A DNA stretch of 64,000 nt, taken from the NCBI GenBank assembly GCA_009103225.1, contig RHPI01003369.1, positions 450,068 to 514,067 on the forward strand, in the 5' to 3' direction. The stretch comes from Chlorokybus atmophyticus. Taxonomy: Eukaryota; Streptophyta; Chlorokybophyceae; Chlorokybales; Chlorokybaceae. Positions 48,480 to 60,616 of the stretch are shown one piece after another. The position numbers and the translations under genes were made by a program. Numbering within the stretch: position 1 is the first letter of the stretch; each line of letters begins with the position of its first letter. Under the pieces are notes generated by a model. That model had not been told where the DNA came from. It saw only the letters and a list, made by a program, of their open reading frames with translations, and made no database searches.

Positions 48480-49985
48480 ACTCTCTCCAACTCGCCCAAC
48501 TTAACAACACAGTTTGTCGGGTTGCAGATTGGCTTCCGGGTGTTATGCTTTTTGCCATAACCAAGCCACTTGACAAGATATTCGGTAAAAAGCTTTCTTG
48601 TACTTCAGAAACCGCTTGCCAACCACGGCCTCGAACTTGCATTCAAGGTCACCCTTTACCTCAACTAGAGGTGGAGGCGGCTACACTGGGCCATCACTCG
48701 TGTATGGCTTAAACAGTGCTTCATGAAACACGTTGTGTACGATGTAACAGCTTGAACCTTTTTCCATGATTTACTACATGTATAATATGTGTTTTGCCTT
48801 TTTTCTGGCTTTATTAAGGCTTTATGAAGGGCTTTTACAAGCTGTACGGGCGGTGCTCTGCTGCCGCACGACTTCGCCTGCGACCAGCCCGGCAGCTGCC
48901 TGCCTGCGACGTGACCTACAGAGGCAGCGGTCACGCAGCTGACTAGACTGCACGGTACCTACCTTGTGACGCGGACTGCCCAGTCAGCTGCCGCGTGAAA
49001 TGTACTCCGACGCGCGGGGTAGCAATCTGCACTTATACAGGTCGTATAGATTTGGTAAATCATAAACAAAACGCCTGGTTATTAGGCTGCTTGGTTGCTG
49101 TGCTTGTACAATTAGAAACCCTACAATTAGAAACCCTCTAAGTATAACCAACTCTTGCTTTCTGCTCTCTGCTGTGAGTATGCTGATGTATGCTTGAGAG
49201 AGGCGTGATCCAAGGCACACTGCTGCGTTCTTGCTTGGCGTGGGAAGTAGTAGTGTTCGTGTGCGTGTGCGTGCTCGACGCGTGCGTGCGTGCGTGCGCG
49301 GGAGAAGGCAAGGTTCCGGTGTGAAGACTGTGCTCAGCTGCACACATGTGTTGTATGACTTGTGTGTTGTGTATGTGAGCACGAGCATCGTCACATACAC
49401 GCATGCTCTTTGGCAACTCAGACCGAAAGGCGCGCTCGCCAACAGCGGCGGAGATAGTAAACGGCCCCAGCCACCTGGGTAGCAACTTGCGCACGCCGCT
49501 TGTCTTGAGTCTGATGTTCTTGAAACTCAGCAAGACTATCTTCCTGACCTCGAGAGAAATTCGGGTCCCGGTCTGTCGGTTGGCATACATCTTTTGCCGA
49601 TCTTGGGCTGCTCTCATGCATTCCTTAGCACCCGCTAATGCTTCGTGCAGTTGCTCAGTAAAGTCTAGCCGTCGGCACTTTGCTGAACGGATGAACTTTT
49701 CGAGATATGGGAGTCAACGGGTGACGGCCATGGTTCAAAAAGAACGGAGTGCTGCGCAGGACTCTTGCCAAGCAACTTGAATATTGAATTCACAGCAAGT
49801 TCTACTAATGCTAGGTGCACATCTCAGTCATCAAATCGGGGTGAAGTGTAGTGACGCAATACGATCTTCAGCACCTGGGTGGCGCCTTCCGTCTGTCCAT
49901 CACTTTAAGGGTGAGAAGCAGTGCTCAAGCTCTGCGTACTTCAGAACACTACGCAAAACAGAATATCCGTCGCGCACCTAACATG
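48480..49985 (-). pseudogene. Decayed chromodomain gypsy remnant (integrase to chromodomain)
   Basis: Minus-strand fragments in order: integrase core (SDGQTEGATQVLKIVLRHY and DVHLALVELAVNS, ~49790-49930), integrase C terminus (CMRAAQDRQKMYA, VLLSFKNIRLKT, LPRWLGPFTI, ~49400-49625), an interruption by a solo LTR (48743-49395), then VFHEALFKPYTSDG and a chromodomain with FEAVVGKRFLKYKKAFY and a broken WE region. Several stops. It is related to the plus-strand element at 4.8-9.3 kb and retains integrase parts that copy lost. Confidence 0.82.
48743..49395 (-). repeat. Solo LTR inserted in the chromodomain gypsy remnant
   Basis: About 653 bp with TGTAAC (plus strand) and GTCACA ends, placed exactly between two parts of one integrase-chromodomain coding region. 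Flanking 5-mers TACGA and TACAC are only partly alike, as in an old duplication. It contains a CGTG-rich tract near 49258-49300. Confidence 0.65.
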
Positions 49986-50261
49986 CATCAACAGGGGTCT
50001 ACGATGGTCTGGTAGCTATGTCGGGCCTGGCAGGGTCGTGTGCCCCTCCAGGTCGATCCCAACCGTATTGCCCTGATGGGGAATGAGGCCAGCCTTGTGG
50101 ACTATAGGTTGTGTAGCTGCACAATACGGAAGGCAAAGAATACCCCCCTGCCTGTACCTACTTGTGGGGAAAACGCATGTGATGCTGTTGACACGATGTA
50201 GTGCTGTGTGCTCTGAGTGATGAAATGCGTTGCTAATAATGCTAACACGAGCAAGTCAACA
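49986..50261. other. Probable 3' LTR region of gypsy B
   Basis: It lies just beyond a polypurine tract (CCCCCCC on the plus strand, 50265-50271) of the gypsy B remnant, so it should be that element's 3' LTR. No matching 5' LTR was recognised. Confidence 0.35.
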
Positions 50262-50309
50262 AGCCACCCCCCCTTGGTCAACTAGGGAAGTCTGTGCTTC
50301 AGTGAGCAG

Positions 50310-50700
50310 TCTTCATCGAGAATGCGGAGGACCACGGATGCGGCAGTCCTCACACCACTATGCCTCCGTAGGCACAGTATCTTTGGACGAGTTGAGGCAG
50401 TAGACATAGTCGCCCGCCTCGAAGCGGCGACTGCGCTGTTTGTAAAACCCATGGCCATGGGAATGACGTGCGCGAACAGGTAGGCGCGCTATTGCATGTC
50501 GTGCAGCATAGCCACAGAGGTTGTCCAGCACGCGTTCCACTTCCCTTTGTGCGCGGAAGGGGAGTAAGGGTTCCCTGCCAAATTGCAGCTGATACGGGCT
50601 GTACATGCACAGGCTGCTTAGAAAGCCGATAGCCCAATGCTATCCAGGGAAGGTAGTCATCCCAGGTGCGCTTCTTGTGGTCGATGACGTACTTGCGCAA
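50310..50700 (-). pseudogene. Gypsy B integrase C terminus with truncated PHD finger
   Basis: It encodes YSPYQLQFGREPLLPFRAQ and FEAGDYVYCLNSS, then jumps at KDTVPTEA-stop to WCEDCR. In gypsy A the same pieces are ~110 residues apart (KDTLDTS and DTIPMEEYWCDDC). A deletion has therefore removed the middle, leaving only the last Cys pair of the PHD finger, probably by recombination between the similar 'DT' segments. Confidence 0.75.
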
Positions 50701-51478
50701 GGCCTTTTTAATGGTTTAAACAGTATGCTCCGCCAGCCCATCCGCCTGCGGATGGTCGCGTGAGGTACGCCGGTGGTCGTTGTAACAGCAATCCAGCAAG
50801 GTGTTAAACTCGCCGCGGAACTCCGCTCCTTAATCCATGATGACTTCAGCGCATGAGCCGAAGCGACTAAGCACATGGTCGAGGAAAGCCTGAGCGGTTC
50901 CTCTGCTGCTTTTGTCGGAAAGGGGGACCATTCCAACCCACTTGGAAAAGGTCGATCATGACGAGGATGTACTTGTTGCCACGAGCTGAGGGTGCTGAAT
51001 CTCCAAGGATGTCCAGTCCCCACCGGTAGAACATGCCAGCGATAGGCAGCGGGTGCAGCGTGCTGGTGCGGGTGTTGAGGCTGGCACGCATCAGGTCGCA
51101 ATGCGCGCAACAAAAGTGCAAACCTGGGCGTGCATGCCATGCCACCAGTACTGGGCACTCACCAAGCTGACGGCGCTTGACACCGAAGTGTTCCAACTCT
51201 GTATGGAGTGCAGAGATGATGCCCTCGCGCCGGTGCAGCGCCGGAACCTCTTTGTGTCATGGATGTGAACACGGCGGAAGACGAGTCCGTCCTGCCATTG
51301 GTAATTCTTGCAGAGTTGCCTTACGCGGTCACGCTCGCGCGCGCTCAGTCCTGCCACCTGTTGTCCATGTTGTGGGTAGGCCACGGTGCTTCTTGTCCAA
51401 CCAGATGTCTTGACATGGATCTGCAGCTGGTAGTTGGGCACCATCTGGTGTGGTTCGCTCAGATGGGTCGGCGTCGAC
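50640..51478 (-). pseudogene. Gypsy B integrase
   Basis: Frameshifted pieces match gypsy A integrase: the start with DPCQDIWLDKKH, ALSARERDRVRQLCKNYQW (51.3 kb), FGVKRR and ALC-type zinc residues (51.1 kb), YRWGLDILGDSAPSARGNKY (~51.0 kb) and the tail KKRTWDDYLPWIALGYRL (50.65 kb). It continues across copia 2 with the RNase H side at 54.4 kb. Confidence 0.8.
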
Positions 51479-53989
51479 TGTTGACAGACACACGTGCAAG
51501 TGACACGCCAACAACATCAACACAAGAGCATGATTGCTACTGCCATTAATGCCATACAAGTCCAGGGGTTTTATACCCCGCCAGTTTTTACACACGTCTA
51601 CGTTTGCAAGCACCGCGTGTACAATACTCAGCGTGTCAACGCGCTCTAAGTTACGCTGTTTAGCTCACAATCAGAGCGTTCCAACAAGCTAAGCCACGTT
51701 TGCTAAGCTTACGTATCCACAAAGCTACGCGGTTTCTCCCAACGCTCTACTCTGCATCTGGTCCGGAATCCGTCCTGGCTCGACCGTCTTGCTAAGTCCG
51801 GAGTCCACGTGCTCAGCCCATACCTTCGACTTCTGTGTGGAGGGCAAGCTGACCGGATGCAATCATCACCCATGTGATACCTTCAACACTCCCACGCGGG
51901 CAGCCTGGTCTTCAACACCTCCAACATATTCGCAATCCTTGCTTCTCTTCTTCTTCCGAACAATGGCACAGAAGCTCTTTACCTCCTCTTGCTCCAGGTC
52001 CTCCACGCTTCCCACCAAAGCTTGAAGCTTATTTGTAGAGAACACCTTGTCCTTCACAGCAACTCGAGCCCCTTGGTTGGCCTTCAACTTCTTGCCCTTA
52101 TCTCTGTGCTGCTCTTGATGCACATGCTCCTTGCTAACCTTCACTTGCTGCACCTTGCTCGCCAGCGCTTCCTTGTAGCTCCTTGCAGCTCCCACGGGCT
52201 CTGTGCTCCTTGTGACAGCAACCTTCTGTGCCTCCTCTTTGTTGCCATGACCTTGTGGTGTCTTTAACGCTGTCTTCTCGACCACCCTTGTCCCTGCAAC
52301 AACCTTGTGCGCACCGTCCTCCTCCACATAGTAGAGTCCACCCCTGTTGATGCCTACTACATGCGTGACACCGCCAAGCTCTGTACGAGCCTTATCCGCA
52401 TTAAATACAGCCCTTGCACTAACTATCGTGGCTCTACATGAGAACAAACTAGCACATGCACCTGGCACATACAGGACATCCCTAAGCACAACCTCTTTCA
52501 CCATACAACCAACCTTGCACCTCAGATTGGCATCTCCCGTTGCAACAGCTTCCAGCATCAGCCGGTTCCCAAAATCCACCGTAACTGGCTCAAATATAGG
52601 AGTGGGGTTGGCGAGCTTGCTCCTATCGCTTGTGAGATGCATGTTTGCTCCCGTGTCCAGCACCCACCCAAGATACTCCGCTCCCTCATCCAATGCATGG
52701 AAAGCAACCGCTCGATGCTGACCATCAGCCTTCTTCAACTTGGGACACTTTATCTTGATGTGACCGCGCTCCCTGCAGTGCCAACGCTCCACGTTGATAC
52801 CTCGAACGCCCTTCCTCACATGATGCTTCGATGATGACGTGAATGCCATAGCACCTCCAGGTGCTCCCTCTCCATCATCGTCCTCCTTCCTCAAGCGCTG
52901 CTCTTCTTGAAGAAGCATTGGTGTCACCCCATCCATTGACAAGTCCTCCTTCCCAGACTCCAATATAGTGACAACAACCCTGTGCTCTTTGAGCAAACCT
53001 GAGAGCACAGCCCACACCACCTCAACTTCCTTGAGCTCGTGGCCAACACCCAGCAAGTCCCTCCACAACGCCTTCGCTCGCGCCATGACTTGACATTGGG
53101 CTCCCCGCTCTCCTTGCGCAATGAGTTGAGCTCCTGCCTGAGCTGCAGTCTCCTCGACATGTTGCGCGACTTGAAGTGGCTATCCAACTTCGTCCAAAGA
53201 TCCTGTGCACTCTTGCACTCCTTCACCAGCACCAAGTGATGATCAGCCATGTGCAAGGCTATCAAAGATAAAGCTTTTCTCCCTTGTGTTGCCCAGACAC
53301 TCGCTTCGCCTACAGGGACTGCCTCCGCTGGATCCACATACTTTCACAGCTCCTTGTGGGCCAGTAGTAGCTCCATCTTCACGCTCCATATGTTGTAGTT
53401 GTCAACGTCCAGTGGTTCAATTGGGAACTTCAAGCCGTCCATGCTTGTGGCCTTGGTTGCCCCTCTGCTACTTGCAGACCTTACAACCTACTCCACACCA
53501 AGCAACTACAGCTACTCACACAATCGTAACACACTCCATCAACCTACACAAGCATGTGTGGGCCCATAACCTGTTGACATACACACGTGCAAGTGACACG
53601 CCAACAACATCAACACAAGAGCATGACTGCTACTGCCATTAATGCCATACAAGTCCAGGGGCTTTATACCCCGCCAGTTTCTACACACATCTACATTTGC
53701 AAGCACCGCGTGCACAATACTTGGTCTTTCAGCGCGCTCTAAGTTGCGCTTTTTAGCTCACAATCAGAGCTTTTCAACAAGCTAAGCCACGCCTGCTACG
53801 CTTACGTATCCACAAAGCTACGCGGTTTCTCCCAACGCTCTACTCAGCATCTGGTCCGGAGTCCGTCCTGGCTCGACCGTCTTGCTAAGTCCGGAGTCCA
53901 CGTGCTCAGCCCTTACCTTTTTACTCTCGACTCCTGTGTGGAGGGCAAGCTGACCGGATACAAGTATCACCCGTGTGATACCTTCAACA
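51479..53989 (-). mobile_element. Copia 2: gag-only nonautonomous Ty1/copia element
   Basis: LTRs 51479-51888 (410 bp) and 53572-53989 (418 bp) have TGTTGA/TCAACA ends, and the target duplication TCGAC is on both sides (51474-51478, 53990-53994). It carries the same 13-base primer site (53559-53571) and the same GCGTGGGAG tract by the 3' LTR as copia 1. The internal 1.7 kb encodes only gag and protease; integrase, RT and RNase H are absent. This fits a TR-GAG type element mobilised in trans by a full copia. Confidence 0.92.
51866..53337 (-). pseudogene. Copia 2 Gag-protease
   Basis: Two overlapping frames (53337-52924 and 53086-51866) joined by a frameshift near 53090. Gag resembles copia 1 gag (EASVWATQGRKALSLIALHM, KLDSHFKSRNMSRRLQLRQE). 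The zinc knuckle (HCRERGHIKIKC) lacks its first Cys. The protease site is WVLDTGANMHLTSD. After the protease-like domain the frame continues ~150 residues with a Lys/Glu/Gln-rich sequence unlike any Pol domain, ending at the LTR. Confidence 0.8.
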
Positions 53990-54005
53990 TCGACGGGGGT
54001 GAGCG

Positions 54006-54430
54006 TGTTGAAGGACTAGCATGCACATGTAGCTGAGGCAAGCATAGACACACAGAGACAGAGCTACCGCCACCAGAGCATACACAAGTCACATCACATT
54101 CATCTATTACAAGTTGTCCGCTGGTTTTTATACCAACCAATTACACACACGTCTACGTTTGCAAGCACTGCGTAAGCTATACTTAGCCTTTTGACGCGCT
54201 CTAAGCTGCGTTGTCTTTCTTACAACTAGAGCTTTCCAGCAAGCTCTTACACGCCTAATATAAGTAGGTATACGCGGAGATACAAAGCATTTAGTAAGGC
54301 TCCAGTCTGGAATCCGGAGTCTAGTCCGACGACGCCATCTTGCTAAGTCCGGACCTAGTGCTCGTCCTTACGACCTTCTACTCCTGTGTGGAGGGTCGAT
54401 GCTGATCGTATGTAGGAATGACTCTCAACA
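54006..54430 (-). repeat. Solo copia LTR in gypsy B RNase H-integrase linker
   Basis: 425 bp, TGTTGA/TCAACA ends, target duplication GAGCG on both sides (54001-54005, 54431-54435). It is only 11 bp from copia 2's right duplication. Confidence 0.93.
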
Positions 54431-55830
54431 GAGCGCTGGCATCTCCTCTATTTCTGGCATTGTTGGGGCCGATCCTGTAATGGTGTCTCGTTCCGAACGT
54501 AATGCAGCTACGGCAAACATGGTGGCCACCTGTGGTGGTGGTGCCACTGGACCCAGCTCATGGCGGGCACCGCTGGCGTCGTTGGTGGAGAGGTGGGGGT
54601 TACGGCTGAGGCCGTCTGCGTCTTTTTTGACCAGGCCCGCCCGGTGTGTGATCTCAAAGTCGTATTCCTGTAGCAACAGGGCCCACCTGGCCAACTTGCC
54701 CGTAAGGTGCTGGTTGGTTATAAGCCAGCGCAGCGGTTGGTGGTCTGTGATCAGTGAGAACTGACTTCCGAACAGAAAAGGTCTAAAGAGGAAGATGGCC
54801 CATACTGCAGCAAGGCATTTGCCTTCATAACTGTTGTAGTTGGCCTAAGCGCTGTGGTTGCTGCGACTGGCGTAGGACACCACCCGTTCCCTCTTGTTAT
54901 CGAGTCGAGATAAACTAATACAGCACTCATGCCGAGCTTGCTCCAGTCGGTGTGGAGAACAAAGGGCTTGGTGTAGTCTGGCCGCTGTAAAATGGGGGCT
55001 GATGTGAGCCTTTACTTCAGCTTTTCAACAGCCTATTGCTGGGCCTCCTTCCAGCTCCACTCTGTCTCTTCTTAAGAAGTTCGTTAAGGGGGCGCGCCAC
55101 CTTGGCAAAGTCTTTACCGAACCTCCTGTGGTAGTTGGCGAGGCCAAGGAAGGCACGCAGTCGAGTCAGGTCTGTCGGGGCTGGGATAGATGCCAAAGCC
55201 TCCACCTTGGCCTGCTGAACGTACACGCCGTTGGGCACGATCATGTGGCCGAGGTAGGGGACCTTGTGGGTAAAGAAAGTGCACTTGTCGGGGTGCACAG
55301 TCATCCCTACTGCCTGAACTCTCCTTATCACCTCTTCGATGTGGAGGAGATGCTCCTCTGCCGTGTGGCTGAAGATTAGGATGTCGTCGATGTAGCACCG
55401 CGCGAAGGAGCATCCCTTAAACGCCTTGTCCATCGCGCGCTTGAACTTTGCTGGCGCGTTCTTTAGCCCGAAAGGCATGACCTTCCAGTGGTAGAGCTGC
55501 CGGTTGCACCAAAATGCCGTCTTGTGCTTGTCTCTAGGCTTGATCTCGATCTGGTTGTACTCCTGCCGCATGTCCAGAATACTAAACACGGTGCACGAGC
55601 CGACGTCGTCAAAGATGCCCTTTGCGGTTTGCATTGGGTACCGGTCCTGCTTGGTTTTGTTGTTGAGTGGGCAATAGTCCCCACGCATACGCCGTTCTGT
55701 CCGGTTGCCCTCCGAGTCCTTTTTGAGGGGCATGACTGTGGCGGCGGCAAAGTCTGACGTGGACTCCTCGATGAGTCCCGCCTTCAGCAATGCTTTTCAT
55801 CACTGCTCCACCAAGTCTTCCACCAACTTG
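54431..55830 (-). pseudogene. Gypsy B reverse transcriptase and RNase H
   Basis: The RT frame from 55790 contains LDMRQEYNQIEIKPRDKHKT, PFGLKNAPAKFKRAMDKA and CYIDDILIF. The thumb and RNase H follow with stops and shifts, then ARWALLLQEYDFEITHRAG at ~54690 and the GARHELG linker. It is clearly homologous to gypsy A Pol. Confidence 0.88.
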
Positions 55831-55989
55831 GACAGTTTGTACTGTCTTCTAAACATTGGCTCTTCATCGACGAGGTCGACGTCCATCTGGTACACTGAGT
55901 ACTTGCCCGACGCCTTGACGTTAAAGCTGAACTGAGCTCTCCACTTGTTGAGGAGAGCTTTCGACTGCTCCTTCACAGGCCCTGTAGCC

Positions 55990-57260
55990 AAGGGTCCCAT
56001 GGCATGATCCCATGATGTGGCTGTTGCCTTCACAGGGATATTTTCCACTGTGACTGCTGCCCGCTCCAGGGCGGTGTGGGCCACGACAGTATCGGAGCGA
56101 TTGACCCACCCCCTAGACAGGTGTTTGAGATTTTTGAGAAACACCCGTCGGTTTTGGATGGCGAAGCACATTTCCAAGTAACTAGACGCATCTATTTTGG
56201 TCCATGGCGCGACCTAGGAGTTGCCTCTGCTGAGCGTCAGTCAATGAGCAGCCTGTGATGCTCCTTGAGAAGAACCCCATGGCGCGTTTGCGCTCGCATG
56301 CGTTGGGTTCGTCCAGTCGGCCCGTGTTGCTGTCGAAGACCATGCCGTCCCCGCCATATCTGAAGGCATACGAGCCCGGGTATGAGACCAGTGTGGGGAG
56401 AGCTCGACGTGGTTCTCTAGGTTGATTGCTCCGATGGAATTGCGCGTGGTCGTGGCGAGAGACTGGTTGCAACGTTCTGCCAGCGTCGAGGATGTCATTC
56501 ACCTACAGGTTCCAAGGATGCGAGATAAGGAGGTGCTCAGCGGCGGTCAGCTCTTCCACAGCGGCGGTTTGTCCATTTGGCACGGACGCGGTGTGTACGT
56601 GACCCATGGCGCACGAAGTTCATCTTGGACGGATGGCCAAGGATAGAGCACACGACATGGTTGCTGTGCTGCACATGGTGGCGGCGATCATCCTCGGAGT
56701 GGACATTCTCGATGACATACGACAGAGGCTGTTGAATCTGGTGGTGCTGCGGCAGGTGCATAACTGGCAGCAGCTCCCAAATGGGTGTGGAGCGTGGATC
56801 GTTTAGCCCCTGTCCGGTGCCGGCCCTAGAGTGACCCTCGCACTCCCATCCAGCAATCAACAGATTCACATTGCCCAAGGCAATGAGATAATCAGCCGAG
56901 ATGAGGCGGATGTCTTGCGATAGAGCCTTAAGACTTCCACGCAATACAGACAACGGCAGGAGGTGTAGATAGCGCAAGTGCAATCGGCGTAAACAATGGC
57001 GAACAGCAGATCGACCATGCGGATCAAGGTCACAGTAGTAATAATGTGTTACCTTGACACTGGTGTTGAGAAGAGCCGCCAAGCCGCTGCTGATCCCGCC
57101 GAATAGCTCCAGCAAGGTGACTCCTTGTTGGCGCCGCACCGCGCTGAAGTCCACGACTCCGATGGCCACGGTGAACCATTTCGCAACCGGGACATCTTCG
57201 TGGTAGTCTAGAAAGCGTGTAGGGAAAGGCTGTTTGTCCAGCAACACATGCGCATCCACC
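55990..57260 (-). pseudogene. Gypsy B C5-cytosine DNA methyltransferase domain
   Basis: Three frames together cover the whole domain: VDAHVLLDKQPFPTRF, LLELFGGISSGLAA (motif I), YYYCDLDPHG, GWECEGHSRAGTG (motif IV, Cys kept, Gln changed to Glu), VIENVHSEDD (motif VI), RVRAKWTN (VIII), then RALPTLVSYPGSYAF, CERKRAMGFF and QRQLLGRAMDQ (IX-X). A tail with AVTVENIPVKATATSWDHAM continues directly into the RT lead sequence (KWRAQFSFNVK). Frameshifts occur near 56530 and 56180. On the 5' side the protease linker (DPAERR-stop-RAEVDAHV) is in the same frame. Confidence 0.9.
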
Positions 57261-58134
57261 TCTGCTCTCTAGCGACGCTCTGCAGGGTCTTGCAAGGCCA
57301 CCTCCTGGGTTGCTGTGTCCTGCGTGTCGGAGTATGGCATGGGTGACGTAGCGACACTTGTAGCGGTGGCCCCCATGAGTCGGCGTGCTCTTGTGGGCAA
57401 GCCCAGGTCGAGCGGGATGAACCCGATGGCGGAACCATCTTCGCTGCGCCAGCCGGGTTTGAACCATGCTTGCTTGGTCCAGTTGTCCATGCCAATGACT
57501 ACGGGAAGCTGAAGTCCTGCCCGACCAGCAGGTCATAGCTAGTGACGTTGGTGACCACACACCGCTGAGCCGGTTGAGTGGTGTGAGTGGGGTCAAGCCC
57601 AGTCAGGACAATGAGGACTTCCCTGGTGATGCCAACGGGGCTTTCTGGTCCTCACGTGGCGGTGTCAATTCTAAAAGGGCAACTGTCCAGCGACGCTGCT
57701 GTGAGACCTAAGGCCTTAGCCAAGTGTCTGCCAATGATACATGGTTGTGCCCCTCAATCCAGCATGACGCGCTTGGGCGCACGTCCGTTAATCTGCACAT
57801 GCTTGCCCTGTTTGGCAACCAGGACGGCGTTGACGCTGAGCCGTGCGCGATCGTCCGGACGTCGGGAAACAGCATTTGCGGTGGGGTGTTGCTCCAGGGT
57901 GCTGAACCTCAAGGCTGCCATGGCTCCTCTTCCTGCAGCAAGAGCTGTGCCCTGTTTTTGTGCACTCCCTTGTTCTGTTTCACCCCCCTGCCCTGGCCCC
58001 TGTCCGGGTGGTGGATTGTGACGAGGAATTGGGTCAGTACCAGGAGCTGGTGGTGGTGGTGGTGGAGGACCGTGTTCCATTGCTGCCACTGCCTCCCTGT
58101 TGGTCCAGTAGAGTGCATGAGCGGCCTCACGCAC
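57261..58134 (-). pseudogene. Gypsy B protease
   Basis: It has KQGKHVQINGRAPKRVMLD, then a TGA where gypsy A has the Thr of the DTG active site. The catalytic triad is thus broken. Downstream, the second protease block and the linker are recognisable across shifts. Confidence 0.78.
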
Positions 58135-58170
58135 AAGTGTGCCCTCCCATGTGGCTGAGGGGTGATAACG

Positions 58171-59188
58171 TCAGTCGGCAAACTCCTCCACCCGAGGCAT
58201 ATGCGTGAGGTAGACGGCGCATACCAGCTGCGTTCTCAATGCGTAGCCAATGGTGGGTATTCCCAAGATGCTCCGCATGTACGTGTCCCACCGGCCTCCA
58301 GTAATCCCTACGTCGATCACTTTAATGGCTCGCCCTCTCAGGGTGTCGGATGAGTCCTGTTGTCGACACTGGTTGTCATAGGCCTGAGCGATGTGCCGAA
58401 GTTGCCGTGCTGCCTCGATGCCTGGTAGATGCATGAGGGTGACCTCCATGGTGACTCTGTTGCGAATGCCATATTGACGCAACTGGTCCACCACTTGGTC
58501 GTAGGCTTGCCGTAAAGAGCGCATGAATGCACTCATTCAATGCAGTCTTGATGGAAGCGCGAACAGTGGAACTGCAGGGTGGTGGTTGATCAACCATGTG
58601 AGTACTTGAGCCCGTTCTCCCGCGGTTTGCTGTAGTCGCAGCAACCCTCTGAGTGTGGCGCCTTCCGAGCCTTGTTGTTGCAACGTTCCCTGAATGGCTT
58701 CCTGCAGCAGGCGTGTGCGCAACCATTGCTCCTCGTGTGTTTGTTGACTAGAGAGATTCGGGTGGGCTCTTTGTTGAAGTAACCCTTCTTTGGTTGACGC
58801 TGAATTGCTGGTCAGGTGTTGGTCATGTTTACAATGAGGGCAGCAATTTCCCCTTGAAATATCTCCTTAACGCCCTCGTTTGAGCGATCCTGATGCGCTC
58901 CCGGTCCCCGTCGGTGCAATGCTGCGGCCTGTTTACCCAAATAATGCCATATGCTTCAGCGCGGGTGTCGTTAATGACGACGCCAGGTGGTGCTTCGTTA
59001 ATGTCCCGCTGGACATCTGCATGATGGTCCCATTCGCGACGGCGAACCACCTGTTCTTGCTGTTTACAAAATTGGCGAGCCCAATCTAGTGAGTAGAAGC
59101 GGCGGCATTGCTCACGCCATGAGCATGTGGCCATTGCAGGATCGTTGCCCAGCAGACGCGCAGCAAGTGCCCGAAACAGTTGAACCAC
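58171..59188 (-). pseudogene. Gypsy B module of unknown function (homologue of 22106-24041)
   Basis: Blocks such as FMRSLRQAYDQV, MHLPGIEAARQLR, VGITGGRWDTYMRSILGIPTI and LTWLINHHPAVPLFAL correspond in order to those in gypsy A. No known domain. Confidence 0.68.
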
Positions 59189-59252
59189 CTGCGGGTCCTA
59201 GTCGAAGTGGTCCAGGTTGGACAGTTCTGGAATGGATGGTTCGAGCAATGCT

Positions 59253-59697
59253 GTTGAAGATATTCCTACATCCAGGCGGACGGTCAGCTTGCCCTTTAAT
59301 TAGGAATGGCCGCGAGAAGGCTCTAGGCGAGGACTCAAGTCGAAAGTTCCAAGCGCGTGAAGGTTCCAGGCGCGGACTCAAGTCCAGAGTCTGGCGACTT
59401 CCAAGCCTGCACGAGAATCGTTATAACTCGATGGTTACTGCACCGATTTGGGCGTTCTAAAGCTTAGTAGATAGCCCTTGAAAGTAGCTACAAGATGCTT
59501 CTTAAAACGCGTAATTCAAATAAGTGTAAGTGAGCAAACGTGGTGGCTTTTAGAGTAGATAGGTGTATTCCTGACGGGTATAAAACCCGCGGACATGATG
59601 GCAATAGATGGTCTTAGTTTTATTGTTGCAGCCTCTTGGCGTTGGTGTTGGGTGGCGTGCACACATGTGCATGTGTAGGTTTGTCAACGCATCTCAA
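59253..59697 (+). repeat. Solo copia LTR, opposite orientation, in gypsy B
   Basis: It begins TGTTGAAGATATTCCTACAT, the exact reverse complement of the end of the copia 1 LTR as written on the plus strand, so this insertion points the other way. It ends near TCTCAATA, an altered TCAACA. Flanks AATGC and ATGCC suggest a damaged target duplication. Confidence 0.75.
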
Positions 59698-60616
59698 TAA
59701 TGCCGGATGCTCCCGAGCCAACCGATTGCGGTTGTACAAAACCCAGAACATGGTGAGGGTCTCGTCAATGATGCGAAGGGTGCAGAAGTCGTGGCCCAGC
59801 TCCTGATGATGGAGAGGGACAATATCCACACCAGATAGCAGGGCCTCCTCGTCGATGCGCCACGTGAACTGGTCACCTCTAACGTGCGCCGGGGTGATTG
59901 GCATGCCAGCGGCTGTACGCGTTGGTCCTTGTCTAAGTGAAAACAGTGGCAGCCGGTGAAAACGCTGTGGTTGTTGCTGCTGTTGTTGCCGCTTGGTCAG
60001 CAACACCAGCTGTTCCACCTGTAGAGGATGGCCCGGCGGCCCCTCGGGTTCGCTGTAGTGGCTGTACGCGCGAGGCGGGGTGACTTCCTTACGATTCACT
60101 CCCAATGCTGCCCAACGTGCCATGTAGCATGCGCAATATTCATCCTCCCTGCCCTTTAGCATCGCTTGAAGCTCCTCCATCCATGTTGTGAGGGCAGCAA
60201 CCACCTCTGTGTTTTCTACGACATGCGCCTTGCGGGCGGCGTTGCCTGCCTTGGGGCCACTGTAGTGGTTCTGTTATTGTTTCGGAGGGTTGTTCATCCC
60301 CCGATAGCCGTTGTTGGCTGGCTCCTTGCCCTTATTGCCGTTGTTGTTGTTGTTGTTGTTGTTGTTGTAGCTGCTGCCATCGTAGCTGCTTGAGGGTATC
60401 AACTCAGGGTGCTTGGCGTAGCAGGCTGCCTCCAAGTGTCCGGTCTTGTGGCAGTGGTCACACACCCGGTTCCCGTACTCCTCCATGCAGTTCTTCTGGT
60501 AGTGGCCGTGTCGACCACACCGATGGCAAACGACGACAGGGGCAGATAGTGCAGCGTGAGCTGACTTCGCAGGAGATTTGGGTGTGCTGGTGGGATAAGA
60601 CTTGCGGTCACGTCGG
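59698..60616 (-). pseudogene. Gypsy B nucleocapsid part of Gag
   Basis: Two zinc knuckles, CHRCGRHGHYQKNC and CDHCHKTGHLEAAC, and a short Asn run encoded by a GTT-type triplet repeat (60334-60371). Then comes ACYMARWAALGVNRK, matching QACYAARWALMAPKR in gypsy A. KSAHAALSAPVVVCHRCG is in one frame here, showing the ancestral join that is frameshifted in A. Confidence 0.8.
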
